Assembly: GCA_001600455.1 (NCBI GenBank)
Contig: BCKC01000009.1
Coordinates: 806,001-870,000, forward strand
Direction: 5' to 3'
DNA: 64,000 bases
From: Endocalyx cinctus
Taxonomy: Eukaryota; Ascomycota; Sordariomycetes; Amphisphaeriales; Apiosporaceae
Position 1 is the stretch's first letter, and each line of letters begins with the position of its first letter. Below the pieces are notes generated by a model. It had not been told where the DNA came from. It was given only the letters and a program-made list of their open reading frames with translations, and searched no databases. This document shows positions 47,013 through 58,562 of this stretch, in pieces. A program made the translations under genes and the position numbers.

Positions 47013-47035
47013 TACTGTATAAATACTATACAGTA
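47013..47035. repeat. Short inverted repeat, 9-bp stem and 5-nt loop
   Basis: TACTGTATA and TATACAGTA flank AATAC. It could form a hairpin. No T-run suggests a terminator, and its role is unknown. Confidence 0.6.
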
Positions 47036-47915
47036 CATACGCTCCGTACAATTGCTACGGATACCTTAAATACGTAGTCCACATACGCTAAATTGAAATC
47101 TTGATGGGTTGATCGGGTACGCGTCACTAGCTCACTCGCTGGAAGAAAATAATTTATAATTTAGGCACTGTGTATATAAAAAGTGGCGGGGAATTACAAA
47201 AGAACCCCAAATTTTTGATAAGCCGACGGAAAAAACCCTCATTGAATTCCAAGGTGATTTTGACACGAAATCACGTGCTCGAAATACGTCCACTACTTTG
47301 ATGGATCTAGGCAGCCAGGTCCACAAGTATATGTACATACCTATCCACTGGTAGGCGCTATGATCGCATAAGCATCTCAGCTTCATATTTAAACTACTCG
47401 TAACTCGTAAGAAACAACTTGCTTTTTGATTCTCAAGCCGGGCATCTCATTACCTACGTACACGTACTAGTTGATGATTGGTCACATTACCATTTTATAT
47501 TCCCTTTTTGGTAGTTTCTCGTTTAAATCGTATATCAAAGTGAATGACATACAGAAGAGACATATAGAAGAAAAAGCAAGTAGAGAAGAGGTACGCTACC
47601 TAGTATAGCTACTTGTCGGCTTATTTACATATTCATATTCTCAAATAAATATAAATTATAATCAACGCTTTCTATCTTATCAAGCTACATAGTATGTGCT
47701 ATTATCAGTCCTTGTCCCAAGAACGTAGGTAAAAAAAAAAAAGTCGGGGAGAGAGGTAAGTTTGACAAGAAAAAGACCGCTGACAAAGAACGTATCGCTA
47801 TAATTCTCCTTGACCGAAGAACACCACCATCTAATTCTTAAGTAATCCATCCTATCCAGTTTGCGTCAGATTCGCCGTCTAAAAATCTGTGATTCGCTTG
47901 GCTTGGAATATGAAC

Positions 47916-48614
47916 TTAAGACGTTTGACAGTCATCTACTCTTTCGTCGTAATCGAAAGGAATATCCGCTGGTGGAGGACCACTCTCAACGCCGTCTACC
48001 CAGTCGTAAATGTGACCATACTTTTGGCGATGCTTCTGGGCCTTCTCCCTGTCCTGAGCGAGTATCTCGAACCTGTGATCTTGCCAATCGATGCCGCGCT
48101 TCGCATACCACCTTATCGTCTGGGTCAGCCGCTAGCTCACCACCTCCAGCAGCGCGAAGATCGGGTAGCCCGGCCTCGGACATTGTACGTAGTTTTGCCA
48201 CGCCGATTTCTTGTCCGACTCCAGAGGCAGCTTCGGCAGTTCGACGTTTCGGCCCGCTCCCCAGCCTTCGCCCCAGCACTCGCTCCAAATGTACATCGAG
48301 GGCGTCTCGCCGTAGAAGTTGAAGTTCATCAACGCTCCGAATCCGAGCAGAGGCCTGCTCGACAACGCCCGGACCCTCGGGGTCATCCGCGACGCTATCA
48401 AGCGACGCATCTCTCGGTACCGCGCGACCGAGTAGGGTATTCCTGGTTCTCGTATGAGCGGCCCCGCGGCCCTGTAGAAGTACGGATGATTATAAACCGC
48501 GCGAGTACCGTCGGAAAGTACTAAATCGCCGGCAGGTCGGTATTTCCAGCGAGAGTTTTCACCCCATTGGTTTCGGGGAACTAATCCATCATCTTCAACC
48601 GGAGTTGAGGGCAT
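47916..48614 (-). pseudogene. Uncharacterised fungal protein gene interrupted by one TAG codon
   Basis: From ATG at 48614 the frame gives 160 residues: MPSTPVEDDGLVPRNQWGEN, GDLVLSDGTRAVYNHPYFYR, LGFGALMNFNFYGETPSMYI, ending FALLEVVS at TAG 48132-48134. The same frame then runs on for 71 residues, RLTQTIRWYAKRGIDWQDHR, FEILAQDREKAQKHRQKYGH, IYDWVDGVESG, to TAA at 47916. Both halves look like one protein of about 232 residues. An intron removing the TAG would be 21-29 nt, too short for this genome, so a nonsense change (for example TGG to TAG) or a sequencing error is more likely. The part before the stop could still be made. There is no membrane segment. I do not recognise the family. Confidence 0.6.
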
Positions 48615-49413
48615 TTTTTACAATCGTTTAGCGATAGCCTCTTTTTTATTCCCGGACTGTATTTTTCTTTCCTCTTAATACTCAGTTAAAGGATGATATA
48701 ATCAAATGATGAATGGTTTAAAGTATAAAGAGACAGGTCATATTGGTCTTTAAGAAATCAAATATTGTTATCTTGTTAACGCATGGATGATGATAATTCA
48801 GAATCTGCTTCAATTGATCTCGAACCTTTGCTAACTTGAACTCAATTTTCTGTTCCTGGCAGGTTCACTCCAATCTAAATTAGATAGATATAGAACTAGA
48901 AACACCGTCACTTCGTCATATAGTTTTTGCCTGTCATCTTGGAAGCTATGGCACGCAAGTTTCTACTTTTCTCTTTTTTTTTTTTTTTTTCTTTTTGATA
49001 GAAGGAGGCTATCTCGTGGTAATCTACTTCAGACTTTAGACTTCAAACTAAGTAGAAGTAAAATCTTTTTGAGTCGAACCCATAATCTTTAGTAGCGATA
49101 TGCTTGCGATGCTAAGTTCGTAACACATATCACATTTTTCCGAGATCATATGAGCAGATCAAATCTATATATTACCCATAATGGATTTCCCTACCTGTTT
49201 CATTTCCATACTCTTCATTTTTTGTTATAATCATCAACCACCTTATCCACAGTCAACGCAACGCTAAAATATCCCACACTCTCCTATATCGCATTCCCTT
49301 CTCCAAGAACAAGTCTTTGATCATTTTTGGTTCCGAAAGCATTTTCGAGAATTAAATTCACTTATAATTACATATATTTACCAAAACTTCACCTCGCGAC
49401 ACAACTGGCCAAA
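48615..49413. other. Divergent intergenic region
   Basis: Between the minus-strand gene at 47916-48614 and the plus-strand gene at 49414. It holds a 17-nt T run (48974-48990) and C/T-rich promoter-like DNA at 49200-49330. A tRNA-like patch around 49070 does not fold and was not accepted. Confidence 0.5.
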
Positions 49414-50039
49414 ATGGATTCCCAAGTCCAGAGCCAGAACGGCAATGAAGACGCTGCCGACGAGAGGCTCGAGGTATCGCCTAAACAGCAACAACAGCAG
49501 CAACAGGAGCAGCAAGAGCAGGACCACCACCAGCAGGGGAATCAAGAGCAGCAGGAGCAGGACAAGCTGCAGCAGGGGCAGCAGCAGCAGCAGGAGAAAC
49601 AGCCCTCTGCTAGACCCTCACGTCCCTTCCGGTTCAACCCCCAAGCACCAGCCTTCGTCCCCGCAGCCCGTCGCCCTTTCCGCCTCAACCCCGAAGCACC
49701 CATATTCGAGCCTCGAGGTTTCCCTCCCTTCCGTCCTACGCACTTCGCGCTCGACGGGACGGACCCGCCCGAATCGAAGCCGCGGATGGAGGTCTCGTTT
49801 CAGGCGGCCGATCTGTCGGAAACCATAAGTGAGGAAAGGTCTGAATGATTTAACTATTCAGTTAAATTATATATATAATGCGTCATGTTGAATAACTTAT
49901 TTATATACACAAAAGAAGAGGTATCGACATACCGCCCCACGACAATGCGATGGAGGCCAAGAACTTGAGGGAATGGAGGAACTTCTTGAAGGCTGCTGTC
50001 ATTGTATTTAGGCGTCTCACAGAGCAGCAGCACAGATGA
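49414..50039 (+). CDS. PolyQ protein with two tandem PAM2-like motifs (candidate poly(A)-binding-protein partner)
   Basis: Proposed exons 49414-49838 and 49919-50039 give 181 residues. Without splicing, the frame ends at 49848 (144 residues). Residues 1-66 are acidic then Gln-rich (runs of seven and five Q). Residues 70-103 are a tandem duplication: RPFRFNPQAPAFVPAA and RPFRLNPEAPIFEPRG. Each contains (L/F)-N-P-x-A-x-x-F-x-P, which agrees with the PAM2 consensus bound by the MLLE domain of poly(A)-binding protein. PAM2 proteins typically act in mRNA deadenylation, translation or granule assembly. The second exon, in frame after a tandem AAGAAG acceptor, encodes DIPPHDNAMEAKNLREWRNF and LKAAVIVFRRLTEQQHR. 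The donor GTCTGA is weak, so the exon 2 model is less certain than exon 1. Confidence 0.7.
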
Positions 50040-50948
50040 GGAGAAGGGGGGGGAGTATAGAGAAGAGTTTCTTCCTCTTCTTGGTCTTTGGTTTTTCGTT
50101 TTTCTTTTCTTTTTCTTTTTGGCCGTTTTTTTCTTTGCTGTCTCACCTATCTTAGGCTGGTTATATCCTTATGATTTTTGGCTTAAGTTTTGCAGGAAAA
50201 GTCTAATTTGGTGTTAGGGATATTAGATTGGGGCGGAGGGTAGTCCAAGTACGATAGGTCTATATAAGTTAAGGATCCGGCCTCTTATGTGAGATAGGAA
50301 AGTCAAGAATCAATAAAGTTATGTATTAGGGCTCTTATATTTACATTGATACCCTACTGCTCAGCTCTGACTACGTGACTGCGCGACCCTATACTCCAAC
50401 CTACCCATTTTCTTACGTTTGGCGACAGATAAGCTGAAGTGTTCAGCGTACCGTCGCGACTTAATTGAAATTTAGTTGAGACTTCACGTTAGGAACATAC
50501 ACTTGGTCACTTAAAATAAGCTTGATAGCAGCATCATTTAGACAGGTTTACATTTTCTATGTGGCAATAGTACTTTGTAACGGTAACTCCTCTTTTTTTC
50601 ATCTTGGTCTTTTATTCCATACATATTCTCCGTAGCGAATTGATTACGCCCTAGAACACCACCACCAACCAGATGAAGAGGGTTGTTTTGAGTAAACCTT
50701 TAGGGTACTCATTATTATAATTAAGCGTCGAACCGACGCCGAAGTTTCTTTTACTTCTATACATTATTATTTCCCCTTACTCTTTCGCCAGCGAAAGTAA
50801 ACAAGTGAGAGGTGAACAAATACCTTTTTTTTTTTTTGGTAATTAATTGCCTTCGACAATTCTCATCATGATAAGTTAATCGCCCTTCTTTAACTCAATC
50901 AACAGAAAAGTTCGTAAGGGGAGGCCTCTTTTTTTTTTTTCTTTCTTA
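50040..50948. other. Convergent intergenic spacer
   Basis: AT-rich spacer with several T runs. No gene is seen. A minus frame at 49901-50146 only shadows exon 2 of the preceding gene. Confidence 0.5.
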
Positions 50949-53900
50949 TCAGTGCGTCACAGGCCTGAAGACGGCCGGTCCTTTCGTTTGGCGCAACTTT
51001 TGTCGCCTGGCAAAGTCTTGCGCCAGTTTCTCTTTTTTCTCCTCTTGTTCCTTCTTCTTCCTCATCTTCTCGTCTAATTCCTCTTCGTTGTCTTCCTTTC
51101 CTGCCTTAGCAGGCGCGGGCGAGGGTGTAGATGGTCCCGCGGAAGTTGAGGACGTCGCCAGAGAAGCTGACGGGGCGGAAGAAGACGCAGCCGCGGGGGT
51201 ATGAGGCGACTTCATACGAATAGCTGTGGCGGCTGCGGCTGGAGTAGTAGTGGTGGTAGTAGGGGTGAGAGTACTAGTAGTAGGGGTGGCGGTAATAAGA
51301 GTGGTAGGTGTAGGAGTCGTAAAAGTAGAAGCGGCTGGTGTCCTAGCCGGGGTATGGAGAGGAGGTAAAGTGAGAGATTCGCCGGGTTTCGAAGCGGCAC
51401 TAGGAGATTTAGTATGCGATGCCGCGTCCAAGTTCAGGACTTGCTTCGGTCCCTTTTCGACGAGAAAGCCTTTCTTGATTCCGTCATAAAACGTAGGACC
51501 TTGGGTGACGATGAGTTTTGGGACCTCATCTCTTGACTCAAATGGGTTATTATATCTTCTTCTAGGAATAGGGCTGTTATCCAGACTTGATTCGGAGGAA
51601 TAAACTGAAGACCACTGCGAGTCATCCTCCTCCATTCTTTCAGTCTGTGGAGGCAAACTTGGAATGGTCTGTGTCTGCTGAGCGTCGTTTGCGCTAGCTA
51701 TGCTAGAGAAGTTGAAAATACTCCGTGGGTTTTCGTTCGAACTAGCCGTGTTCGAGAAGTTGAAAATATTCTGGGGAGTGTTGTCCGAACCAGCCGCGCT
51801 AGAGAAGTTAAAAATGCTCTGCGCGCTATCACTTGAACCCATCTGGCTAGGGAAATTGAAAATCCCCTGCTGGCTCCCACTCGAACTAGGCTGTTCCTGC
51901 GAGAATATGTTCGTCGTTCTCTGCAGGTTATCGCCGAAGTTCATCGGACTAGAGAAGCTGAAAAACCCCTGGGGATTTTCACCGAGACTACTCTGCGGCA
52001 GGGAGAAGATGCTTGTAGTCGTCTGCGGGATCGAAAACGAGAATGGCTGCTGGGTGTTCTCCCCGAAACTTCCCGCCATGGTCGAATCCTCTTGGGATCC
52101 TGCAGCCTCCGTCGACTGAGAAGGGATGGAGGTAGGTTCCTCCGGTGCCACTATTAAGTAAATATGATTAGTATAACAAGGTACAAACGTATAATTATGA
52201 TTGAGTTAGTATATAACTGAAGAAAACGAAATTACTTACTCTCTACATCATTATCGTTGTCGGCGGGTTTCTCCTCGTCCATGGCGTCGTCCAAGCCGGG
52301 ACTGGGATCAACGCCAGCGTTGATACCCATAGATATGTTGTCACTTTCTACCTCCATAGTGTGATCAACATCCTCCTCCACTTGCGTGGATTCGGCGGGG
52401 CCCCTTTGTGATTCGAGAATCACTTTCAGCTCATTTTGAGCCTTTTCGACGCTCTCTTTAGCTTTTTCAAGCAGAGCGTCTCGCCGGACCCCGATCTCCC
52501 GCGCTCTTTCGAGCTCTTGGCTTAGTCCGAGCTTCTCCTCTCGGAAGCGCCGACCTTCCTCCTCCAACCGGTCGATCTCGTCCCGCAACCGGCCGTTCTC
52601 CTCTTGGAGGTGGCGAGCCTCCCCCTGTAAGAGGTTGGTCTCGTTCTCGAGACCTTCTACGAAGGTCTCGCACTCCTTGACTTCCTCCAAGCTGAGAACC
52701 TTGACAGGTTCCGTCTCGACGCTGGCGACGCGGTGCTCGGCAGACTCGGTCTGCGCGCCGGCCACGACGTACCTGGGAGAGGGGTTGGTCTGGACGCCCG
52801 CCTCGTACCTCTCCGGCGAAGCGTCGGTCTCGACGCTCGCGTCTTGGTACTTCGTTTGGGGCTCAGTTTGAGACCCCGCGTCGGAGTACTTCTCTCCAGC
52901 GCTAACTTCGGGCGCCGCAATTCGTGACCGAATCGCGGGCCGTCGGAAAGGGTTTCGAGACGGCGAGGGCGGAGGCGAGGGATCGGTGGTGGGGGTGAAC
53001 TTTGAGAGCTGTGACATGCTCTTGTGGGAATTTAGGATGCGCGAAATTCGTAAGCGGCGTTTAGAAATCAACGGGGCATCGCCGTACGGCAAGATGTCTT
53101 TAACTATTGATTCACTTGGCTCACTTACTGTGCTAGATGTAGGAAGGGCTATGTCGGCGGTGGTGAGGATATTAGATAGGGTTAAAGAGCGTGTAGTAAC
53201 ACGCGATACTTCGGTGGGTGACGGAGATACATTGCTAGCAGTGGTGGCATCGGAATATGGTTCTAGGGGAGGAGTAGAGGGTACGATATTAACAATGGTG
53301 CCGACTTCCGATATGGTAAGTCCTTTAGGGGCAACCGTTGCTGGAGAAAAAGTACTTAGATAGAAACCTTTGACCGAAGTACAAAGGCGATCGTATACAT
53401 GGTATTTAATAAAACGACCGGGGTATACCACCGTGTCCGACAATATACAGAATACATGTAGGGCGATATGGGTGACTAAGCGGAGAAGAAGAATGGTAAG
53501 AGGTCTGGCGGAGAGTAGTATATGGAGGGAATATAGTTGGACATTCGTCCAGATAGTAATCTCATGCTCTTTGTAGAGCCGAAGTAGGGTAGGCCAGAGA
53601 ATGATGAGAGACTGGGCAAGGACGATGAAGCAAATCTTTCCAACGTCGAACTCGTGATCACACTTTACAAGATTGATCACGGTAACGACCATCGCTCGCA
53701 GATAGTGGCTGTTGTACCAGTACGTGCCGAAGAGGAAGAAGCAGAACAGGTCTAGGGCGGTACCATGACAATAGACAGAGGCGATTAGAGTGGGGGCGAG
53801 GAGGAAGAAAGAGATGCTCATCTGAGGCTGAACCTCGGTGTTGCACAGGCATAGCTCAAATACGGAGAAGAAGAAGAGGTTAAGGCCAGAGGGGTCGTGT

Positions 53901-53959
53901 AACAGGAGCATCAGGAGCATAGTGCTCCATACGATTAAGAGCTGCTTTGCGAGACCCAT
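50949..53959 (-). CDS. Large membrane protein with coiled coil and IFNF tandem repeats, function unknown
   Basis: Exons 53959-52240 and 52150-50949 give 973 residues; the 89-nt intron has a consensus GTAAGT donor, a CTAAC and an AATAG acceptor, and phases match. Residues 1-185 contain about five hydrophobic segments (LLIVWSTMLLMLLL, ISFFLLAPTLIASVY, LDLFCFFLFGTYWY, ICFIVLAQSLIILWPTLL, LTILLLRLVTHIALHVF). Residues 330-405 hold about five units of a 14-residue pattern (DAGSQTEP, DASVETDA, EAGVQTNP, VAGAQTES, VASVETEP). Residues 405-515 are a coiled coil (ENETNLLQGEARHLQEENGR). Exon 2 starts with Phe-based repeats: FSFSIPQ, IFSLPQ, FFSFSSP, then 16-residue IFNF units. The rest is Thr/Ala/Pro-rich, ending in a basic helix EKLAQDFARRQKLRQ. 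The repeats recall nucleoporin FG or FxF sequences, but no nucleoporin fold is seen. Confidence 0.8.
51711..51902 (-). repeat. 48-bp tandem coding repeat (16-residue IFNF units)
   Basis: The string GTTGAAAAT or a one-base variant recurs at 51711, 51759, 51807 and about 51855, exactly 48 bp apart. Each encodes I-F-N-F followed by Ser-rich sequence. Confidence 0.85.
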
Positions 53960-56104
53960 GGTGATAGTTCGGAAAATAAGCAGTTGTTAATTTATCAATT
54001 AAAACTGAGAAGTAAAGTAAAAGGGTGACTTAATCGATCGATATTGAGAAGAGAGGAGATGAGTGAATCAATTAAATTGGAGGATAAAAAGATGAGTTAA
54101 TCCACTGCTGTTGAGAAGAAAGACAATGATTTAATCAATTAAAATTGAGAAGACAAACGATGAAGAAATACGAAGATATGGTTATGTTGGATTACCGAAA
54201 CAAATGTTGATGGTAGTTTTGTGTGTGAAAGGAAAAGAGAAAAAGATGTATGTGGGTTTGTGTGTGTAGGGCTAGAGCACCTTCACTTATAATAAAAAAA
54301 ATAAAACTGAAGCTGAACTACATGTAAATTGTGGTTGGGTACGAGAAGAAAAAAAAGGTTCTGAAGTAAATGGAAGGCATGTACGATTAGGACACAGTTG
54401 TGTTGACTCCTACAATTATTATGACAGATTAAAAAAGAATATTGCTTGTTAATTACCTATCTAGGTAGATAGTGCGCGATACTGGGAATTAAAAAAAAGA
54501 GTAAGAGTAAAGTAGGTAACTTTTAATTTATATTAATACGAATGATCTTCTATTTCATGTAACTAAGTACCAAATAATTACTATTTGGGACACTATTTAT
54601 TCAAAGTGCTTGCTGAAGGTATTCACCACTGAATTTATTCAATATAATAGTTTTACCACTACACTTAGATTATCGAAATATTTTAAAACAGCATGAAATT
54701 GAAATAGAGGAACGTGATAGAATTATAGTTAGATCCAAAGATATAAATTCTCAAGTTCATGCCTTAAAATACACTATTAGGAATGGTATCAAACCTAACG
54801 ATGGAATACTTCTAAAGAAGTATACACCATACCGGTGAACCACTAAAAAAAAAAAAAAAAAAAAAAAAAACCGTGCCACAGAATTTTTAAGATAAAATAT
54901 TTTATTATTATTTTCAATAAAATACTTGAAGACTTTCCCACTACCACATAAGGTAATAGGACATTTTACTCCTTCAGTTACATTATGACTTACCAGGCTT
55001 GATCTTACGGGAGTAACTATCAGGTACACAGGTAATAATCAAGTGTGGAGAGATACATTCATACTTTCATTCATATAAATAATCAAAATCAGATTTAGTT
55101 AATAAAACTTGGTGATAAATGCTACTCGCAAAAATAATTTTGAGTGTCATATTCAATTCGATGTTGATGTGGGCACGTGATTAACTTACAACCTTGGAAA
55201 TTGGTGACATGCCCCACCAACTGTGAATACAGGGTGCAAGAGATTTAATATAATATCTGGTAATTCTCTACGGTGTTGGTACCTGTGACATAAATTAAAT
55301 AATACTCATAGGCTGTCACTTGATTAAATTCAATTGTTATATATTTTCCTTCTTTCCATTCTTACCAACATAGCTGCGCGTGTTGCAATTATTATGGTAA
55401 CTAGCCGCTAATTAGTTAACTAAGTGGGACTGATTAAGGTAATTGTAAAAAAAAAAAAAAAAAAAAAGTGTGAGGAACATCAGCTCCATAATTAGCCATT
55501 CAAACTCCCAGCCACATCATAATAGCCCTACAGTCACGATTTTTGTTAAGTGTTTCCATCATGTGAATCATAACGCGACGATGGGGTGTAAATTTTCAGT
55601 TGTAGTCTGACTTGAAACACGTAGATCAGTGTAACTAAAGCGTCAACCTGAAAAGAGACAATAGGTAACAAGATTCAGAGGCATATGATAATGAATGAAT
55701 TTATACTAGAAACTGCAGGTAATATTTCTCTATAAGTATAGTTATGACACTTCCATCAATCTAGATATAAAACTTCAAACACCAAAGTAGGACCTGAATA
55801 TGAGGGGGTGAAATCTCTGCATTCCTCATCTAGATGATCAATCATCTTGTGTAATTGGTACAACTGAAAATTCAAGTTCTCAAGCCGAATCATAAAACCA
55901 AAGGGAGATGAGTTGTAAGAATGGATTTGACCATTAACTGATTGGTACAGAAACTTGAGCGAACATTGAATTCAAACTTTAAATCTTTTGTTCAGCGTCC
56001 AGAGAATCCATTCAAATTCTTGTTATTGTGTGAGATAGTACGTGATACTATCAGCTAACTAACCCCCATCAAGCAGTAATTAAAACCTCCAGCCCAGATA
56101 TTCT
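53960..56104. other. Gene-free AT-rich region
   Basis: 2.1 kb with no supportable gene. It contains a 26-nt A run (54845-54870) and a 21-nt A run (55447-55467). The part near 53960 is the upstream region of the preceding gene and has repeated GAGAAG/AATTAAA stretches at 54000-54150. Confidence 0.5.
54845..54870. repeat. Poly-A run, 26 nt
   Basis: An uninterrupted run of 26 A in AT-rich intergenic DNA. Confidence 0.9.
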
Positions 56105-57859
56105 TCACCTCCGAATCTTATCCATCCGCACCCACAACTCCGGCTTCGTCATAGAGTGAAAAATCTTCATAGGCTTCAAATTACCATCCAAGCCCCACAC
56201 CCGATTCTTCTCGACGTATTCCCCTCGATCGAGTCGGATATCGAAGTTCCAGATCAATTGGGCCGCGATGAGTCTCATCTCCATGTACGCGAGATTCCTA
56301 CCTATGCAGACCCTCGGACCGGTCCCGAAGGGCAAGGAGGCGTTAAGTCGATCCCCTTGATCGGACAACCACCTTTCGGGCTTGAAATCGTCCGGGTCGT
56401 GAAAGTTGACGCGCGAATGCGTCGATACCCAAGGCGGGACCGCTACCGTCGTCCCGGCCGGCACGCGGTGGCCGTCGATGGTGGCGCCGCCGGCGGGCAC
56501 GATGCGCTGCTGGCTGGCGGGGGAGGGGGGGAAGAGGCGTAGGGCCTCGTGGATCGTGGCCTCGAGGTATTTCAGATCCTTGACTTTCTCCCAGACGATA
56601 TCGTCGTCTGTCTTGATACCGGCCCCGTCCCGAATCTCTTCCACCAGTCGAGCGTACACCTCCGGGTGGGTGCACACGAAGTACGTCCACCCAGTCAAAG
56701 CGGTAGCGGTAGTATCGGTGCCGGCGCTGATGAACAGGGCGATGTTGAGAATGATCTCGGCCTGCGAGAGCGACTTCTTAGACTCGTTGCTGCGGAGGAT
56801 GTGGTACACGAAATCGGCGTGGTCGCGGTCCGAGTCCGAGTCCGCGAGCCGCTTGATCGTCTTCTCGCGCGAGTTGTTCAGGTGGATGTTTCTCCACTCG
56901 GTCGCGCGCGCGGGGACCAAGAGCCAGATGAGAAAGGACTCGAGACGCGTGCCCACGCCGGAGAGTCGGCGGATCGCTTGCGTCCACGTGGCGGAGACGA
57001 ATATGTTGATGATGGATGTGGACCATTCCGTGGCGGATGCCTGGTCTAGGCAACCGAATGGCTCCGCGAAGCAGAGATCTCCCATTATGTCGAATGCGAG
57101 ATAGGTGACTATATTTTGCTGTTAGCCAATAACTGTTGCATCAATAATGAATTTAGGCTAGATGGTGCTTTTAGAATTTCTTACACCAATCAGAAAAGTC
57201 CATAGGTTTATTTTCAACCGCATTTTCTTCCAATACGGCAATAAATTTATGAACATGAACTCGGATTATATCTTCCAGTTGACGCAGGGCGCTGTTAGTG
57301 AACAGATATCCCAACGCTTTTCTCTGTCGCGTATGCTCTTCGTTGAGAGCGAGGCTCACGCCCGTCTGTCCATTAACGTTTCCAACTGCGCCGAGGAAGA
57401 TAGGACTCTTTTCCATGAGACCCTCTTTCTGTTAGGTGAGTGAGGTTAGCTCTGTCGGTTTGTAGGAATTGAACCGGTAGCATCTTGGGACCTACCCGGA
57501 ATCCATAGATTTCCTCGCGCGCTTCGACGCTAATGAAGCTCAGCTCATCCGGAGAAACTCTTACGACCGGACCATACTTTTCATGAAGTGATCGGTAGTA
57601 TACGTGCTGGTCTCCCTTGATCAAAGCATAGGCCGCGGGCAGTTCCGATACGCTGTTTAAAAAAGGCCCGGGAAATGAACGGAGGTGATGCAAAAACCTT
57701 CTTTGTACAATCTGGATGGAAAATCTAACGATGAGCTACGTGATAAGGGGTGATTAGCTATATTCTTTTTTTTTTTTATTTAAGATCAACCGCTTAACTC
57801 ACGAAGACTACAATGGTCACGAGGACGAGAGTCGGGGTGAACTTGATGTCACCAATCAT
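56105..57859 (-). CDS. Cytochrome P450 monooxygenase
   Basis: Four exons, 57859-57803, 57735-57496, 57428-57185 and 57108-56105, give 514 residues, a normal microsomal P450 length. The N-terminus has a membrane anchor (LVLVTIVVFLIVRFSIQIV) followed by FPGPF. Conserved marks are KYGPVVRVSPDELSF, the C-helix region EEHTRQRKALGYLFT, the I-helix ISAGTDTTATAL, ExxR in HEALRLFPPSP, the PERW motif DFKPERWL, and the heme loop FGTGPRVCIGR with C448 as thiolate ligand. Each junction restores family sequence, for example GFR|KEGLMEKSPIF and SDW-F-TYLAFDIMGD. It should be an ER-bound monooxygenase using an NADPH reductase; it resembles P450s of fungal specialised metabolism. Substrate unknown. The methyltransferase, opine-dehydrogenase-like and ferric-reductase genes lie on its upstream side. 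Confidence 0.95.
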
Positions 57860-58562
57860 TTTTAGAGGTGGTATAGGAAAGCTGAGTCATATACATGTAA
57901 TTCTCTTGAGATTTGGATTTCAATATTGGATATCTTCTACACTTGATGTAGTTATTCTGCTGGAAGAACTAGATGCAAGCCATTCAGGCCTCTCCCACCC
58001 CCCACCGTTCGAACCAATAAAGCCCTCCTTAATTGAATAGAAATTGACATCACTTAGCAAATATGCATACAATTACTGGGTTACTTTGAAACTTGCAAGT
58101 AACCAAGATAAAGAATTATTCCAGCCAATTAGGGAAACGGCACTAATAGTGAGCAAGTTAATACGTAACGTATGGATAAGCCCACGCTGAGCAAATATCG
58201 CAAGCACTCCCCACGTGGATACCGTAGTATTTCGTCTCCGGCTTGCGGCCGTCACCTGCAGCTAGTGTAACGGAGGGGGTATTATGGTGCGGGTAGAAAT
58301 CGACCGGGGCGGGGCGCGCAAGTTTTCTAAATTGGTCCCTTGCATCTTTTGGACATCCACCTTCTCCGCACCAAATATTTATGTGTTTTAGACTATAAGT
58401 ACTAGGGCGGTAGAGTAAAGAGGTAGATATGAACAATATTTTACAAGCATGTACTTATACTGTAGAGAGGATTGTAGGCTTAGATATCATGGTAGTAGAG
58501 GCTGAGCATCTCAAAAAGGTCTCTTTATTTTAACCAACGATGAGACCGTTAGCCTCCTAATT

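Larger units (their letters stand above)
45767..47915. other. Long upstream region of the Whi5/Nrm1 gene, no gene seen
   Basis: 2.1 kb without a supportable gene. The part next to 45766 holds an MluI cell-cycle box. Farther away are an 18-bp tandem repeat (46941-46985) and a short hairpin (47013-47035). Confidence 0.5.

Noticed and set aside
49050..49120. GGGTTCGACTC on the minus strand resembling a tRNA T-loop
   Set aside because: No pairing T-stem and no acceptor or anticodon stem around it.
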